DNA of 64,000 nucleotides from contig CAWEPB010000004.1 of assembly GCA_963810815.1 (NCBI GenBank), positions 1 through 64,000 on the forward strand, in the 5' to 3' direction. Each line of letters begins with the position of its first letter. The first letter of the stretch is position 1. Shown here piece by piece: positions 1 through 12,263 of the stretch. Made by a program: the position numbers and the translations under genes. The stretch comes from CAVQWT01 sp963810815. Its GTDB lineage: Bacteria; Pseudomonadota; Gammaproteobacteria; Burkholderiales; Casimicrobiaceae. Below the pieces are notes generated by a model that saw only the letters and a list, made by a program, of their open reading frames with translations, had not been told where the DNA came from and did not search any database.

Positions 1-963
1 GCCGACGCTGATCGTCTCGGGAACCGAGATCTCGCGCACCACCGGCCCGGCACCGCCGGCATCGACCCCGGCCTCGTCCTCGTGGCGGTGACGACCCACC
101 TTCGGCTGGCGCCAGCCGCCGCCGGGGGTGCCGCCGGAGGTGTCGCCGCGCAACTTGAGCGCGCGGCGGCGCGCGGCGTCTTCCTGGAACGCGGTCGCGC
201 TGGTCTTCTTGGTCGGCCGCGCCTTTTCGCCGGGCTTGACCGCCGGACGATGCAGCGTGCCCTCGGTCGGCGCCTTGGCCGGCGCGGCCGGCTTCGCCGC
301 GGCGGCTTTCGCGGCTTCCGCCGCGGCGGCCTCGGCCGCGATCTTCGCCGCCTCTTCTTCCTTGCGCGTCTTGCGCCGGGCTTCCTCTTCCTGCTTGCGG
401 GCAATGTCCGCCTGCTGGCGCGAGCGCAGCTCCTGCCCCTTGCGCTCCTCGGCCTCGCGCGCCGCGATCTCCGCCGGCGACAGCAGCGAGGGCCGCGCCG
501 CCGGGGCGGGCGCCGGCTCGGGCTCGGGCGCCGGCACCACCTCGGGCGTGACCTCGGGGGCCGCCTCGACGACGATCTCCGGCTCGGGCGGGGCGACCGG
601 CTCGACGACCGGCACCTCCTCGACCACCGCCGGCTCCTCGGCCACCGGCAGCGCCTCCGGCTCGTCGCGCTTGACGAAGACGCGCTTCTTGCGCACCTCG
701 ACCTGGATCGTGCGCGCCTTGCCCGTGGAGTCGGCGGCCTTGATCTCCGTCGTCTGCTTGCGCGTCAGCGTGATCTTCTTCTTCGGCTCGCCGGCGGCTC
801 CGTGCTGCTTGCGCAGGTAGTCCAGCAGCTTGGTCTTGTCGTGCTCGGAAAGCTGGTCGCCTTCCTGCTTGCCGTCGACACCGGCGCGGGCGAGCTGCTC
901 CAGCAGCACCCCGGCGGGCATCTTCAGTTCGGTTGCGAATTGTTCGATCGTCGTATGCGCCAT
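1..963 (-). CDS. infB: Translation initiation factor IF-2, N-terminal part (runs off the window)
   Basis: IF-2 is the GTPase that brings initiator fMet-tRNA to the 30S subunit. Only the first 321 codons are present and the GTPase core lies beyond base 1. The protein opens MAHTTIEQFA, the IF-2 N-terminal domain, followed by a lysine-rich segment (GEPKKKITLTRKQ). A long Pro/Val/Glu-rich linker and an Ala/Glu/Lys/Arg helix-forming stretch come next, as in betaproteobacterial IF-2. The ATG at 961-963 is the first start in frame and follows nusA after 41 bases. It is the last gene of the rimP-nusA-infB operon visible here. The identification rests on the N-terminal domain, composition and gene order. 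Confidence 0.95.
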   Translation of the reverse strand, partial: MAHTTIEQFATELKMPAGVLLEQLARAGVDGKQEGDQLSEHDKTKLLDYLRKQHGAAGEPKKKITLTRKQTTEIKAADSTGKARTIQVEVRKKRVFVKRDEPEALPVAEEPAVVEEVPVVEPVAPPEPEIVVEAAPEVTPEVVPAPEPEPAPAPAARPSLLSPAEIAAREAEERKGQELRSRQQADIARKQEEEARRKTRKEEEAAKIAAEAAAAEAAKAAAAKPAAPAKAPTEGTLHRPAVKPGEKARPTKKTSATAFQEDAARRRALKLRGDTSGGTPGGGWRQPKVGRHRHEDEAGVDAGGAGPVVREISVPETISVG

Positions 964-1004
964 GTTGCGCGTCTCCCGCGTTATCGCGTCGCTCGCCGTG
1001 GGCG

Positions 1005-2528
1005 TCAGTGCTGGACCGGCGCCGGGGCGGCGGCAGCAGCAGGCTCTTCGAACCAGTGCGCGCGCGCCTTCATGATCAGATCCTGGGCGCGCTCGGCCGG
1101 CAGCGCGGTGAGTTCGGTCAGCTCGTCGACCGCAAGGTCGGCGAGCGCGTCGCGCGTCGTGATGCCCTTCGCCGCGAGCGTGCTGGCGATTTCGGTGTCC
1201 ATGCCCTCGAGGTTGAGCAGCGCCTCCTCGACGTTCTCGACCGACTCCTCGCGCACGATCGCCTCGGTCAGCAGGGCGTTGCGGGCCCGGCTGCGCAGCT
1301 CGTTGACGGTGTCCTCGTCGAAAGACTCGATCTCGAGCATCTCGGTGATCGGCACGTAGGCGACTTCCTCGAGCGAGGTGAATCCCTCGCCGATGAGGAT
1401 TTCCGCGACTTCCTCGTCGACGTCGAGCTTTTCCATGAACATCGCGCGCAGCCGGTCGCTCTCGGCCACGTGCTTCTGCTGCGATTCCTCGACGCTCATC
1501 AGGTTGAGTTCCCAGCCGGTCAGCTCCGATGCGAGCCGGACGTTCTGGCCGAGCCGGCCGATGGCGATGGCGAGGTTTTCCTCGTCGACGACGACGTCCA
1601 TCGCATGCTTCTCCTCGTCGACGACGATCGACGAGATCTCGGCGGGGGCCAGGGCGTTGATGACGAACTTCGCCGGGTCCTCGGAGAACAGGATGATGTC
1701 GACGCGCTCGCCCGCCAGCTCGTTGGTGACCGCGGTCACGCGCGAGCCGCGCATGCCGATGCAGGTGCCCTGCGGGTCGAGCCGCGGGTCGTTCGACTTG
1801 ACCGCGATCTTGGCGCGGACTCCGGGGTCGCGCGCGGCGGCCCTGATCTCGATGAGGCCCTCCTCGATCTCGGGCACCTCGAGCTCGAACAGCCGCATGA
1901 TGAACTCGGGGGCGATCCGGGACAGGATCAGCTGCGGACCCTTCGCCGTGCGGTCGATCTTCATCACGTAGGCGCGGATGCGGTCACCGACGCGCAGCAT
2001 TTCCTTCGGGATCAGCTGGTCGCGCGGGATCACGCCCTCGATCCGTCCGGACTCGACGATCACGTTGCCGCGTTCGATGCGCTTGACGGTGCCGGTCAGG
2101 AGGTTGTCCTGCCGCTCCAGGAAGTCGTTGAGGATCTGTTCGCGCTCGGCGTCGCGGATCTTCTGCAGGATCACCTGCTTGGCCGCCTGGGCACCGATGC
2201 GGCCGAACTCGATCGGCTCGAGCGGCTCCTCGATCACGTCGCCGAGCTTGAGGGTGGGGTCGCGCTCGATCGCATCGGTGATCGCCAGCTGGTGCGACGG
2301 CTCCTCGTGCTCCTCGTCGGGGACGACGGTCCAGCGACGGAACGAATCGTAGGCGCCGGTTTCGCGGTCGATCGCCACGCGGGCGTCGATCTCCTCGTTG
2401 GGAAAGCGCTTCTTCGTCGCGGACGCGAGCGCCGACTCGAGGGCGGAGAACACGATCTCCTTGCCCACGTTCTTCTCGCGCGCCAGCGCATCCACCAGCA
2501 GCAGGATTTCCCGGTTCGTGTTGCTCAT
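1005..2528 (-). CDS. nusA: Transcription termination/antitermination protein NusA
   Basis: NusA binds RNA polymerase and nascent RNA and controls pausing, intrinsic termination and rRNA antitermination. The 507-residue product starts MSNTNREILLLVDALAREKN, the typical NusA opening. It has the N-terminal RNAP-binding domain (about 1-125), an S1 domain (about 130-200, GTVKRIERGNVIVESG), two KH domains (about 225-345, including the GMRGSRV turn) and two acidic C-terminal repeats ending near ALPAERAQDLIMKA. The length matches the proteobacterial type that carries C-terminal repeats. The chosen ATG has GGAG about eight bases upstream and overlaps the rimP stop as ATGA, so the two are translationally coupled. 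An upstream in-frame extension lacks NusA character and was not used. Confidence 0.97.
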   Translation of the reverse strand: MSNTNREILLLVDALAREKNVGKEIVFSALESALASATKKRFPNEEIDARVAIDRETGAYDSFRRWTVVPDEEHEEPSHQLAITDAIERDPTLKLGDVIEEPLEPIEFGRIGAQAAKQVILQKIRDAEREQILNDFLERQDNLLTGTVKRIERGNVIVESGRIEGVIPRDQLIPKEMLRVGDRIRAYVMKIDRTAKGPQLILSRIAPEFIMRLFELEVPEIEEGLIEIRAAARDPGVRAKIAVKSNDPRLDPQGTCIGMRGSRVTAVTNELAGERVDIILFSEDPAKFVINALAPAEISSIVVDEEKHAMDVVVDEENLAIAIGRLGQNVRLASELTGWELNLMSVEESQQKHVAESDRLRAMFMEKLDVDEEVAEILIGEGFTSLEEVAYVPITEMLEIESFDEDTVNELRSRARNALLTEAIVREESVENVEEALLNLEGMDTEIASTLAAKGITTRDALADLAVDELTELTALPAERAQDLIMKARAHWFEEPAAAAAPAPVQH

Positions 2529-2971
2529 GCTCGTCTCCACTCGATCTTCGGCACGAGGCGCGCGCGGTCGATGTCGGCGAAGGCGACCTGATGCTCGCCT
2601 TCCGCCGTCTCGATCCGCACGACCCCGTCGGTGCAACCCTTGACGACACCCTTGAGCTTGCGCGACCGCCCCGCCTCGGGAGCGGCGATGCGCAACTCCG
2701 CTTCCTGGCCCGCGAACCGGACGAAGTCATCCGGCTTCTTCAGCGGCCGGTCGAGGCCCGGCGACGACACCTCGAGGCGATCGAAGTCGACGTTCTCGAC
2801 CGCGAACAGCCGCGTCAGGTGCTGGCTCACGCGCGCGCAATCCTCCACGTCGACGCCTTCGGGCTTGTCGATGAACACGCGGATCAGGCGCCCCTTCGGG
2901 GTCGTCTCGACATCCACGAGTTCATAGCCAAGCGGCGGCACCGTGCGCTCGAGCAGCAGACTCAGGTCCAT
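2525..2971 (-). CDS. rimP: Ribosome maturation factor RimP
   Basis: RimP assists maturation of the 30S subunit. The 148-residue product begins MDLSLLLERTVPPLGYELVD. It contains the family signature around residues 60-85 (VSSPGLDRPLKKPDDF) followed by a C-terminal SH3-like barrel (ELRIAAPE through FADIDRARLVP). An upstream ATG would add 26 residues that include the leader hairpin sequence, so the ATG at 2969-2971 is preferred. It is the first gene of the rimP-nusA-infB operon and its TGA overlaps the nusA ATG. Confidence 0.95.
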   Translation of the reverse strand: MDLSLLLERTVPPLGYELVDVETTPKGRLIRVFIDKPEGVDVEDCARVSQHLTRLFAVENVDFDRLEVSSPGLDRPLKKPDDFVRFAGQEAELRIAAPEAGRSRKLKGVVKGCTDGVVRIETAEGEHQVAFADIDRARLVPKIEWRRA

Positions 2972-3005
2972 CGGGTCGGGTTCGTCCTTCGAAACTTGGT
3001 TCGGC

Positions 3006-3035
3006 AAAAAAAAATGGGCTGCGCCCAGCCCATTT
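3006..3035 (-). terminator. Intrinsic terminator/attenuator in the rimP leader
   Basis: Read on the minus strand there is a TGGGCTG/CAGCCCA stem (extendable by three A-T pairs) with a four-base loop, followed directly by nine T residues. It sits about 35 bases before the rimP ATG and just downstream of a plausible promoter. A rimP leader with a Rho-independent terminator has been proposed in proteobacteria as an attenuator of this operon. I infer the same role here. Confidence 0.75.
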
Positions 3036-3054
3036 CTTTTTCCCATCACCGAAC

Positions 3055-3083
3055 ATCATAGCAGAAAATCCATCGGATTTGAA
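3055..3083 (-). promoter_or_regulatory. Putative promoter of the rimP-nusA-infB operon
   Basis: On the minus strand TATGAT (3055-3060) lies 17 bases downstream of TTCAAA (3078-3083). The -10 is good and the -35 weak. Transcription would start near 3048, so the terminator hairpin would form almost at once in the leader. Confidence 0.45.
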
Positions 3084-3239
3084 GGGGTTAGCGAACCGGC
3101 GCCGCCGACGGACGGCATCCCGCGCGGGCGCCGGCCCAAGGCCCGGGCCGGGGTCGCGCCCCGGGATTGCGGCCCCGCCGCAGCGGCCGGTCGGGCTACA
3201 CTTGCCGCTGCCCCCCGTACCCGCCTCGAGGATCTGCCC

Positions 3240-4736
3240 ATGTCCGACCCGCTCCTGATCGCCAAGCACGGCAACATCGAATGCGCGCTGCTTCCCGCCC
3301 TGGTCAACCGGCACGGCCTGATCACCGGCGCCACCGGCACCGGCAAGACCGTCACCCTGCAGGTGATCACCGAGCGGCTGTCGGCGATCGGCATCCCGGT
3401 CTTCATGGCCGACGTCAAGGGCGACCTTGCGGGCCTCAGCCAGCCCGGCAAGACGTCGCCGAAGTTCGAGGAGCGGCTCAAGCTCGTCGGCGTCGACGCG
3501 CCGGCCTTCGCGGGGTGCCCGACGATGTTCTGGGACCTCTACGGCGAACAGGGGCATCCGATCCGGGCGACCGTGTCGGACATGGGTCCGCTGCTGATCG
3601 GACGCATCCTCGATCTCAACGAGACCCAGGAAGGCGTGCTGACCCTCGCCTTCCGCATCGCCGACGACAACGGCCTGCTGCTGCTGGACCTCAAGGACCT
3701 GCGTGCGCTGCTCCAGCACGTCGGCGAGAACGCGCGCGACTTCCAGACCCGCTACGGCAACGTCTCGGCGGCGTCGATCGGGGCCATCCAGCGCGGGCTG
3801 CTGACGCTCGAGCAGCAGGGTGTCGATCGCTTCCTGGGCGAGCCGATGCTCAACGTCGACGATCTGCTGCAGACCGCCGGCGGCCGCGGGATGGTCAGCG
3901 TCCTCGCCGCCGACCGCCTGATGCAGTCGCCGAAGGTCTACTCGACGCTGCTGCTGTGGCTGCTTTCCGAACTCTACGAGCGCCTGCCCGAGGTCGGCGA
4001 CCGCGACAAGCCCAAGCTCGTATTCTTCTTCGACGAGGCGCACCTGCTGTTCACCGACGCGCCCAAGGCGCTGCTCGAGAAGATCGAACAGGTCGTGCGG
4101 CTCATCAGGTCGAAGGGGGTCGGCGTCTACTTCGTGACCCAGAATCCGCTCGACGTGCCGGAAACCGTGCTCGGCCAGCTCGGCAACCGGGTGCAGCACG
4201 CACTGCGCGCATTCACACCGCGCGACCAGAAGGCGGTGCGCTCCGCCGCCGAGACGATGCGCGCGAACCCCAAGTTCAAGACCGAGGACGCGATCACCGA
4301 GCTCGGCGTCGGCGAGGCGCTGGTTTCGTTCCTCGACGAGAAGGGCCGACCCGGCGTGGTGGAGCGCGTCTACATCCTGCCTCCGGCGAGCCGGATCGGA
4401 CCGATCACGCCGGAGGAGCGCAAGGCGCTGGTCGACTCGTCACCGGTCGCCGGCGTCTACGAGAAGACCGAGGACCGGGAATCGGCCTACGAGAAGCTCA
4501 AGGGCCGCGCGGGCGGCGGGACCGCTCCGGCGGACGTCGCCGGCGGGGCGACGCCGGGCGGGGGCTGGATGGACTCGCTCAAGGGATCGCTCGGCGGGCT
4601 GATGTCCGGCAGCGGGCGCAAGGACAGCATGGTCGAGGCGATGGCCAAGAGCGCCGCACGAACCGTCGGGTCGACGGTCGGCCGCGAGATCGTCCGTGGC
4701 GTGCTGGGATCGCTGCTGGGCGGCAAGCGCCGCTAG
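3240..4736 (+). CDS. HerA/DUF853-type ATPase (YjgR-like)
   Basis: The 498-residue product belongs to the DUF853 group of HerA/FtsK-like P-loop ATPases (E. coli YjgR relatives). The molecular role of these proteins is not settled. Walker A is at residues 30-37 (GATGTGKT) and Walker B is LVFFFDEAH near residue 262. An Arg-rich segment (RLIRSKGVGVYFVTQNP) is typical of the family. The C-terminal 100 residues are Gly/Ala-rich with SLGGLMSGSGRKD. The start MSDPLLIAKHGN gives the usual family length. The gene is divergent from rimP and convergent with the rRNA operon. Confidence 0.9.
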   Translation: MSDPLLIAKHGNIECALLPALVNRHGLITGATGTGKTVTLQVITERLSAIGIPVFMADVKGDLAGLSQPGKTSPKFEERLKLVGVDAPAFAGCPTMFWDLYGEQGHPIRATVSDMGPLLIGRILDLNETQEGVLTLAFRIADDNGLLLLDLKDLRALLQHVGENARDFQTRYGNVSAASIGAIQRGLLTLEQQGVDRFLGEPMLNVDDLLQTAGGRGMVSVLAADRLMQSPKVYSTLLLWLLSELYERLPEVGDRDKPKLVFFFDEAHLLFTDAPKALLEKIEQVVRLIRSKGVGVYFVTQNPLDVPETVLGQLGNRVQHALRAFTPRDQKAVRSAAETMRANPKFKTEDAITELGVGEALVSFLDEKGRPGVVERVYILPPASRIGPITPEERKALVDSSPVAGVYEKTEDRESAYEKLKGRAGGGTAPADVAGGATPGGGWMDSLKGSLGGLMSGSGRKDSMVEAMAKSAARTVGSTVGREIVRGVLGSLLGGKRR

Positions 4737-4791
4737 TCGAATCCTGGCGCGCGCCGTGCCGGTAGTGGCGGTGTGCTGGTGGTGGTGCGGA

Positions 4792-4824
4792 AAGCGAAAC
4801 GCCCCGCTCGGGTTGAGCGGGGCG
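4792..4824 (-). terminator. Terminator of the rRNA operon
   Basis: A perfect 10-bp stem (4800-4809 with 4815-4824) has a five-base loop. On the minus strand it is followed by TTTCGCTTTCC. It lies 15 bases beyond the 3' end of 5S rRNA and also separates the convergent DUF853 gene. Confidence 0.85.
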
Positions 4825-4838
4825 TTGGGCTTGGGGGT

Positions 4839-4953
4839 GCCTGACGATGACCTACTTTCGCATGGGTAATCCACACTATCATCGGCGTGCTGCCGTTTCA
4901 CGGTCCTGTTCGGGATGGGAAGGGGTGGTTCCGGCGGGCTATGGTCGTCAGGC
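4839..4953 (-). rRNA. rrf: 5S ribosomal RNA
   Basis: The gene is 115 nt long. Its ends are complementary (5' GCCTGACGACC, 3' GTCATCGTCAGGC) and the internal 5S consensus around CCCATGCCGAACAGG-type sequence is recognisable. It is the last gene of the rRNA operon. Confidence 0.95.
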
Positions 4954-5068
4954 GTTGAGGGGGGGAGGAAGCAAACGGGCCGGGCCGGGGTGAGCCGGGG
5001 CGGCGGGGTGGGTTAGATGGTATCTGGTGTCGGGATCGCTGGACGCCGGTGCGCGAGTGCGCACGGTT

Positions 5069-8029
<2,961 letters not shown>

Positions 8030-8184
8030 ACACTGCCCACTCGCCTTCCCTTGCGGAAAGTCGCCTTGGCAATGCACGGGCGTTTGCGATCCCCATCCCG
8101 GCCGAACTCATAGGCCAGGACAGGTCGATACAATCTAACCCAGCGCACGACCCAACTGCGTCGTGCGCTTGTTTGCTTCTTCCC

Positions 8185-8199
8185 AATTGTTAAAGAGCA
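8185..8199 (-). promoter_or_regulatory. boxA-type antitermination site in the 16S-23S spacer
   Basis: The minus strand reads TGCTCTTTAACAATT, matching the rRNA boxA core to which the NusB-S10 antitermination complex binds. It lies upstream of 23S, as in many proteobacterial operons. Confidence 0.75.
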
Positions 8200-8304
8200 A
8201 CCGATTCCGGTTGAAAAACCAGACCGCAACGCCCCTTTCGGGTCGCTGCGGCCTGACCTCTCTGCCGCCATCTTCGTGGGTTGTCGCCAGCGCAGGGTGC
8301 GCGT

Positions 8305-8380
8305 TGGTGGAGCTGGACGGGATCGAACCGACGACCCCCTGCTTGCAAAGCAGGTGCTCTCCCAACTGAGCTACAGCCCC
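8305..8380 (-). tRNA. tRNA-Ala (TGC)
   Basis: The gene is 76 nt including an encoded CCA. It has acceptor GGGGCTG/CAGCTCC, a D arm AGCTCAGTTGGGAGAGC, anticodon TGC in CTGCTTTGCAAGCAG and a T arm with GGTTCGATCC. It sits in the 16S-23S spacer. Confidence 0.98.
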
Positions 8381-8414
8381 GCGCCTTGCTTGAAGCCGCG
8401 TCGCACGCCGATCC

Positions 8415-8491
8415 TGGTGGGTCTGGATGGATTCGAACCATCGACCCCCGCCTTATCAAGACGGTGCTCTAACCAACTGAGCTACAGGCCC
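8415..8491 (-). tRNA. tRNA-Ile (GAT)
   Basis: The gene is 77 nt including an encoded CCA. It has acceptor GGGCCTG/CAGACCC, anticodon GAT in GTCTTGATAAGGC and a T loop GGTTCGAATCC. It is the first of the two spacer tRNAs after 16S. Confidence 0.98.
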
Positions 8492-8591
8492 GTGTCCGGT
8501 CCCGCTGGCGCCAACTGCCGGCCAGCCGTGGTGACAACCGTTGCATCGCAACCGATAAGTGTGAACACCGGAACAACCGGGTGGTTCCGAG

Positions 8592-10124
<1,533 letters not shown>

Positions 10125-10473
10125 ATTTCGAGTTCGATCTCTTACAAAGTCACTCAATCGACGTTGGCCCCATCCCGTCCACCCCAGCAGTCGCCCACCA
10201 GCATGAACAGGACAAGACTGGCCATCCACCCCAGCTTGCACCAGGACAGACAACCATTTGCGTCGTGCGAGCACTTCAATGTCTCTTCCCCCCACCCCAC
10301 AGACTCGCGCCTGCAAAACAGAGGGACCCGAGCCATCCCGGTGCCCACACTTATCGGTTGCAAATTGTTAAAGAGCGCTCGCCGCGCTGGGCGCGAGCCC
10401 GGAAACCGAGGGTTTCCGGCATGCTGCGCTGCTGCACGCACTGAAAACTGCCGCAGTGCAGCGAAGAGGGAGA
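10125..10473 (-). other. rRNA leader region
   Basis: This roughly 350-base stretch between the rRNA promoter and 16S contains no gene. It holds a boxA and a short GGAAACC/GGTTTCC hairpin (about 10402-10418). The sequence flanking 16S would form the processing stalk with the spacer. Confidence 0.7.
10364..10378 (-). promoter_or_regulatory. boxA antitermination site in the rRNA leader
   Basis: The minus strand carries GCGCTCTTTAACAAT, nearly the same core as the spacer boxA at 8185. This placement before 16S is standard for NusB/NusE-dependent antitermination. Confidence 0.8.
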
Positions 10474-10502
10474 ATTATACGGTCCTTCATCAATCCGCGC
10501 AA
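10474..10502 (-). promoter_or_regulatory. rRNA operon promoter
   Basis: On the minus strand TTGCGC (10497-10502) and a perfect TATAAT (10474-10479) are separated by 17 bases. It is the only strong sigma-70-like promoter between the acyltransferase gene and 16S. Confidence 0.75.
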
Positions 10503-10510
10503 CCCCGGCT

Positions 10511-11419
10511 TCACGCCCCGATCGGTGGGTCCGGCCTCCCGATCGCGTCCCCGGGGAGCACGCCGCCCCCCTCAGGGCGCGCGTACTTCCACTTCCGGTG
10601 GACCCAGAGCCAGTCGGCCGGAGCGCGCCTGATTTCGGTCTCCAGCGCCCGCGCGTAGCCCTCGACCAGGCCGATGTCCACGCCCTTCGGATAGGGCGGC
10701 TCCGCCAGCGGGACCAGCCGCATCCGGTACCGGCCGCGGCCGATGCGCTCGACGTCGACGAACAGCGCGGCGGCGCGCGCAGCCCGGGCCACCACGTCGG
10801 GGCCGACGAAGAACGCCGAGTCCTCGTTCAGGAACCGGGTCCAGTGCTTGGGCTCGTCCGGCGTCGGTGTCTGGTCCGCGACCATCGCGTACACGCGCGG
10901 CTCGCGGCGCCGGCGCAGCAGTTCGCGCATCAGCTTCTTGTGCGGAATGGGTTCGCCGCCGAAGCGCGAACGCGCGGCGCGCAGGAAGCGATCGATACCC
11001 GCCACCCGCTGCGGCTTGTAGATCGGATTCACCGGCACCCCCACCTGCAGGTTGCCCGCGAGAATCTGCCATTCCCAGTTGCAGAAGTGCGCGGTCAGCA
11101 GCAGCACCGAACGGCCGGCGCGGATGTGCTCGCCGATCAGTTCGGGATTCGCGACCGCGCAGCGGGCCGTGATTTCCTCGGGTGACGCGCGGAACGACCA
11201 GATGATCTCGGCCAGGAGGTCGGCGAGGTTGCGATACGATTGCGCCAGAATCGCTGCGCGCTCGGCGACGGACCGTTCCGGGAACGCCCGCGCGACATTC
11301 GACGATGCAAGGGCATTCCGCCAGCGGAAGACGCGGAAGGTGAGCCAGCCCACGACGCCGAACACGCGGTACAGCGAAGCGAGCGGGAGACGCGAAAGCG
11401 CGCGGAAGAGGAACGCCAT
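10511..11419 (-). CDS. LpxL/HtrB-family lipid A acyltransferase
   Basis: This is a membrane-anchored acyltransferase expected to add a secondary acyl chain to the lipid A precursor at the inner membrane. The 302-residue length fits the family. A hydrophobic N-terminus (MAFLFRALSRLPLASLYRVF) leads to the catalytic HX4E motif at H111-E116 (HFCNWE). Further family features are NPIYKPQ, the ADQTP block and FFVGPDVVARAA. The upstream frame is Arg/Ser/Ala-rich and unlike the family, so the ATG at 11417-11419 was chosen. The gene diverges from the phosphopantetheinyl transferase. The choice between LpxL and LpxM subtype is not settled. Confidence 0.88.
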   Translation of the reverse strand: MAFLFRALSRLPLASLYRVFGVVGWLTFRVFRWRNALASSNVARAFPERSVAERAAILAQSYRNLADLLAEIIWSFRASPEEITARCAVANPELIGEHIRAGRSVLLLTAHFCNWEWQILAGNLQVGVPVNPIYKPQRVAGIDRFLRAARSRFGGEPIPHKKLMRELLRRRREPRVYAMVADQTPTPDEPKHWTRFLNEDSAFFVGPDVVARAARAAALFVDVERIGRGRYRMRLVPLAEPPYPKGVDIGLVEGYARALETEIRRAPADWLWVHRKWKYARPEGGGVLPGDAIGRPDPPIGA

Positions 11420-11561
11420 GAAGAGCGCGCCGCAAAGCGACGGGCGGAGAAAGAGCTTGAGCGTAGACGAGAACGCGGGACGCGGCAAACCGCCGCCCTC
11501 GGCCGAGACGACACCCGAACGAGAAGGCGCCGGGACGGTCCTCGCGCGCGCCATCGCCGCG

Positions 11562-12233
11562 GTGCCCGGTCCCGTGCCCGACATCCGTTGCTGGTGGATC
11601 GACCTCGCCGCCGCCGCGCAGGCGCTGGCCCTGGCGCCGACCTGGCTGTCGGCCGCCGAACATGCCCGGGCGGAACGATTCGGCCCCGACGCCCTGCGTC
11701 GGCGCTGGATCGCCGGCCGACTGGCGCTGCGGCACGTGCTCGGCGCGGCACTCGACGTCGCGCCGGCCGAGGTCGCCATCGCGCGCGGCGCGCGCGGTCG
11801 CCCCTTCATCGACGGCGCCCGTCTCGACTTCAACGTCACCAACACCGACCAGGTCGGCCTGGTCGCGGTCTGCGCGGCGCCGCCGCGAGGTGCGCGGATC
11901 GGCGTCGACATCGAGCGTCGCGACCGGCGGGTGGATGCCGACCGGCTGGGGCGCCGCGTGCTGACGGGCGCCGAGCGCGACCGATTGGCGGTCCTGGACC
12001 CGGAGACTCGACGGCAGGCGTTCCTGCGGACCTGGACGTGCAAGGAGGCGATGAGCAAGGCCACCGGCGACGGGCTGTCGGCGCCGTTCCGCGCGATCGA
12101 CATCGTCGTCGGGAAAAACCTGGCGCTGGCCGGTGGCCCCGCGCCCTACACGCCGCCGGACTGGTCGCTCATTGCCCTGGACGTACCCGCCGATTACGTC
12201 GCGACACTCGCGGGATACCGCCCATCGGCGTAG
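11562..12233 (+). CDS. 4'-phosphopantetheinyl transferase (Sfp/AcpT type)
   Basis: The enzyme transfers phosphopantetheine from CoA to carrier-protein serines. From the proposed GTG start the product has 223 residues, normal for the Sfp group. The magnesium-binding GVDIE is at about 114-118 and WTCKEAMSKATG at about 158-169, both signature blocks. The usual His in the N-x-S-H segment is replaced (FNVTNTD, about 90-96). The start is uncertain. GTG codons at 11562 and 11574 fit the family N-terminus, while the first ATG upstream (11418) overlaps the start of the divergent acyltransferase and would add a poor extension. Confidence 0.82.
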   Translation: MPGPVPDIRCWWIDLAAAAQALALAPTWLSAAEHARAERFGPDALRRRWIAGRLALRHVLGAALDVAPAEVAIARGARGRPFIDGARLDFNVTNTDQVGLVAVCAAPPRGARIGVDIERRDRRVDADRLGRRVLTGAERDRLAVLDPETRRQAFLRTWTCKEAMSKATGDGLSAPFRAIDIVVGKNLALAGGPAPYTPPDWSLIALDVPADYVATLAGYRPSA

Positions 12234-12263
12234 GCGCCGCGCGAAGGCAGCGCCGTCCCCGCG

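Noticed and set aside
933..2591. A 552-codon open frame on the plus strand opposite nusA
   Set aside because: It is a mirror of the high-GC nusA gene, with His/Asp/Arg/Leu-rich composition and no family match. nusA is certain.
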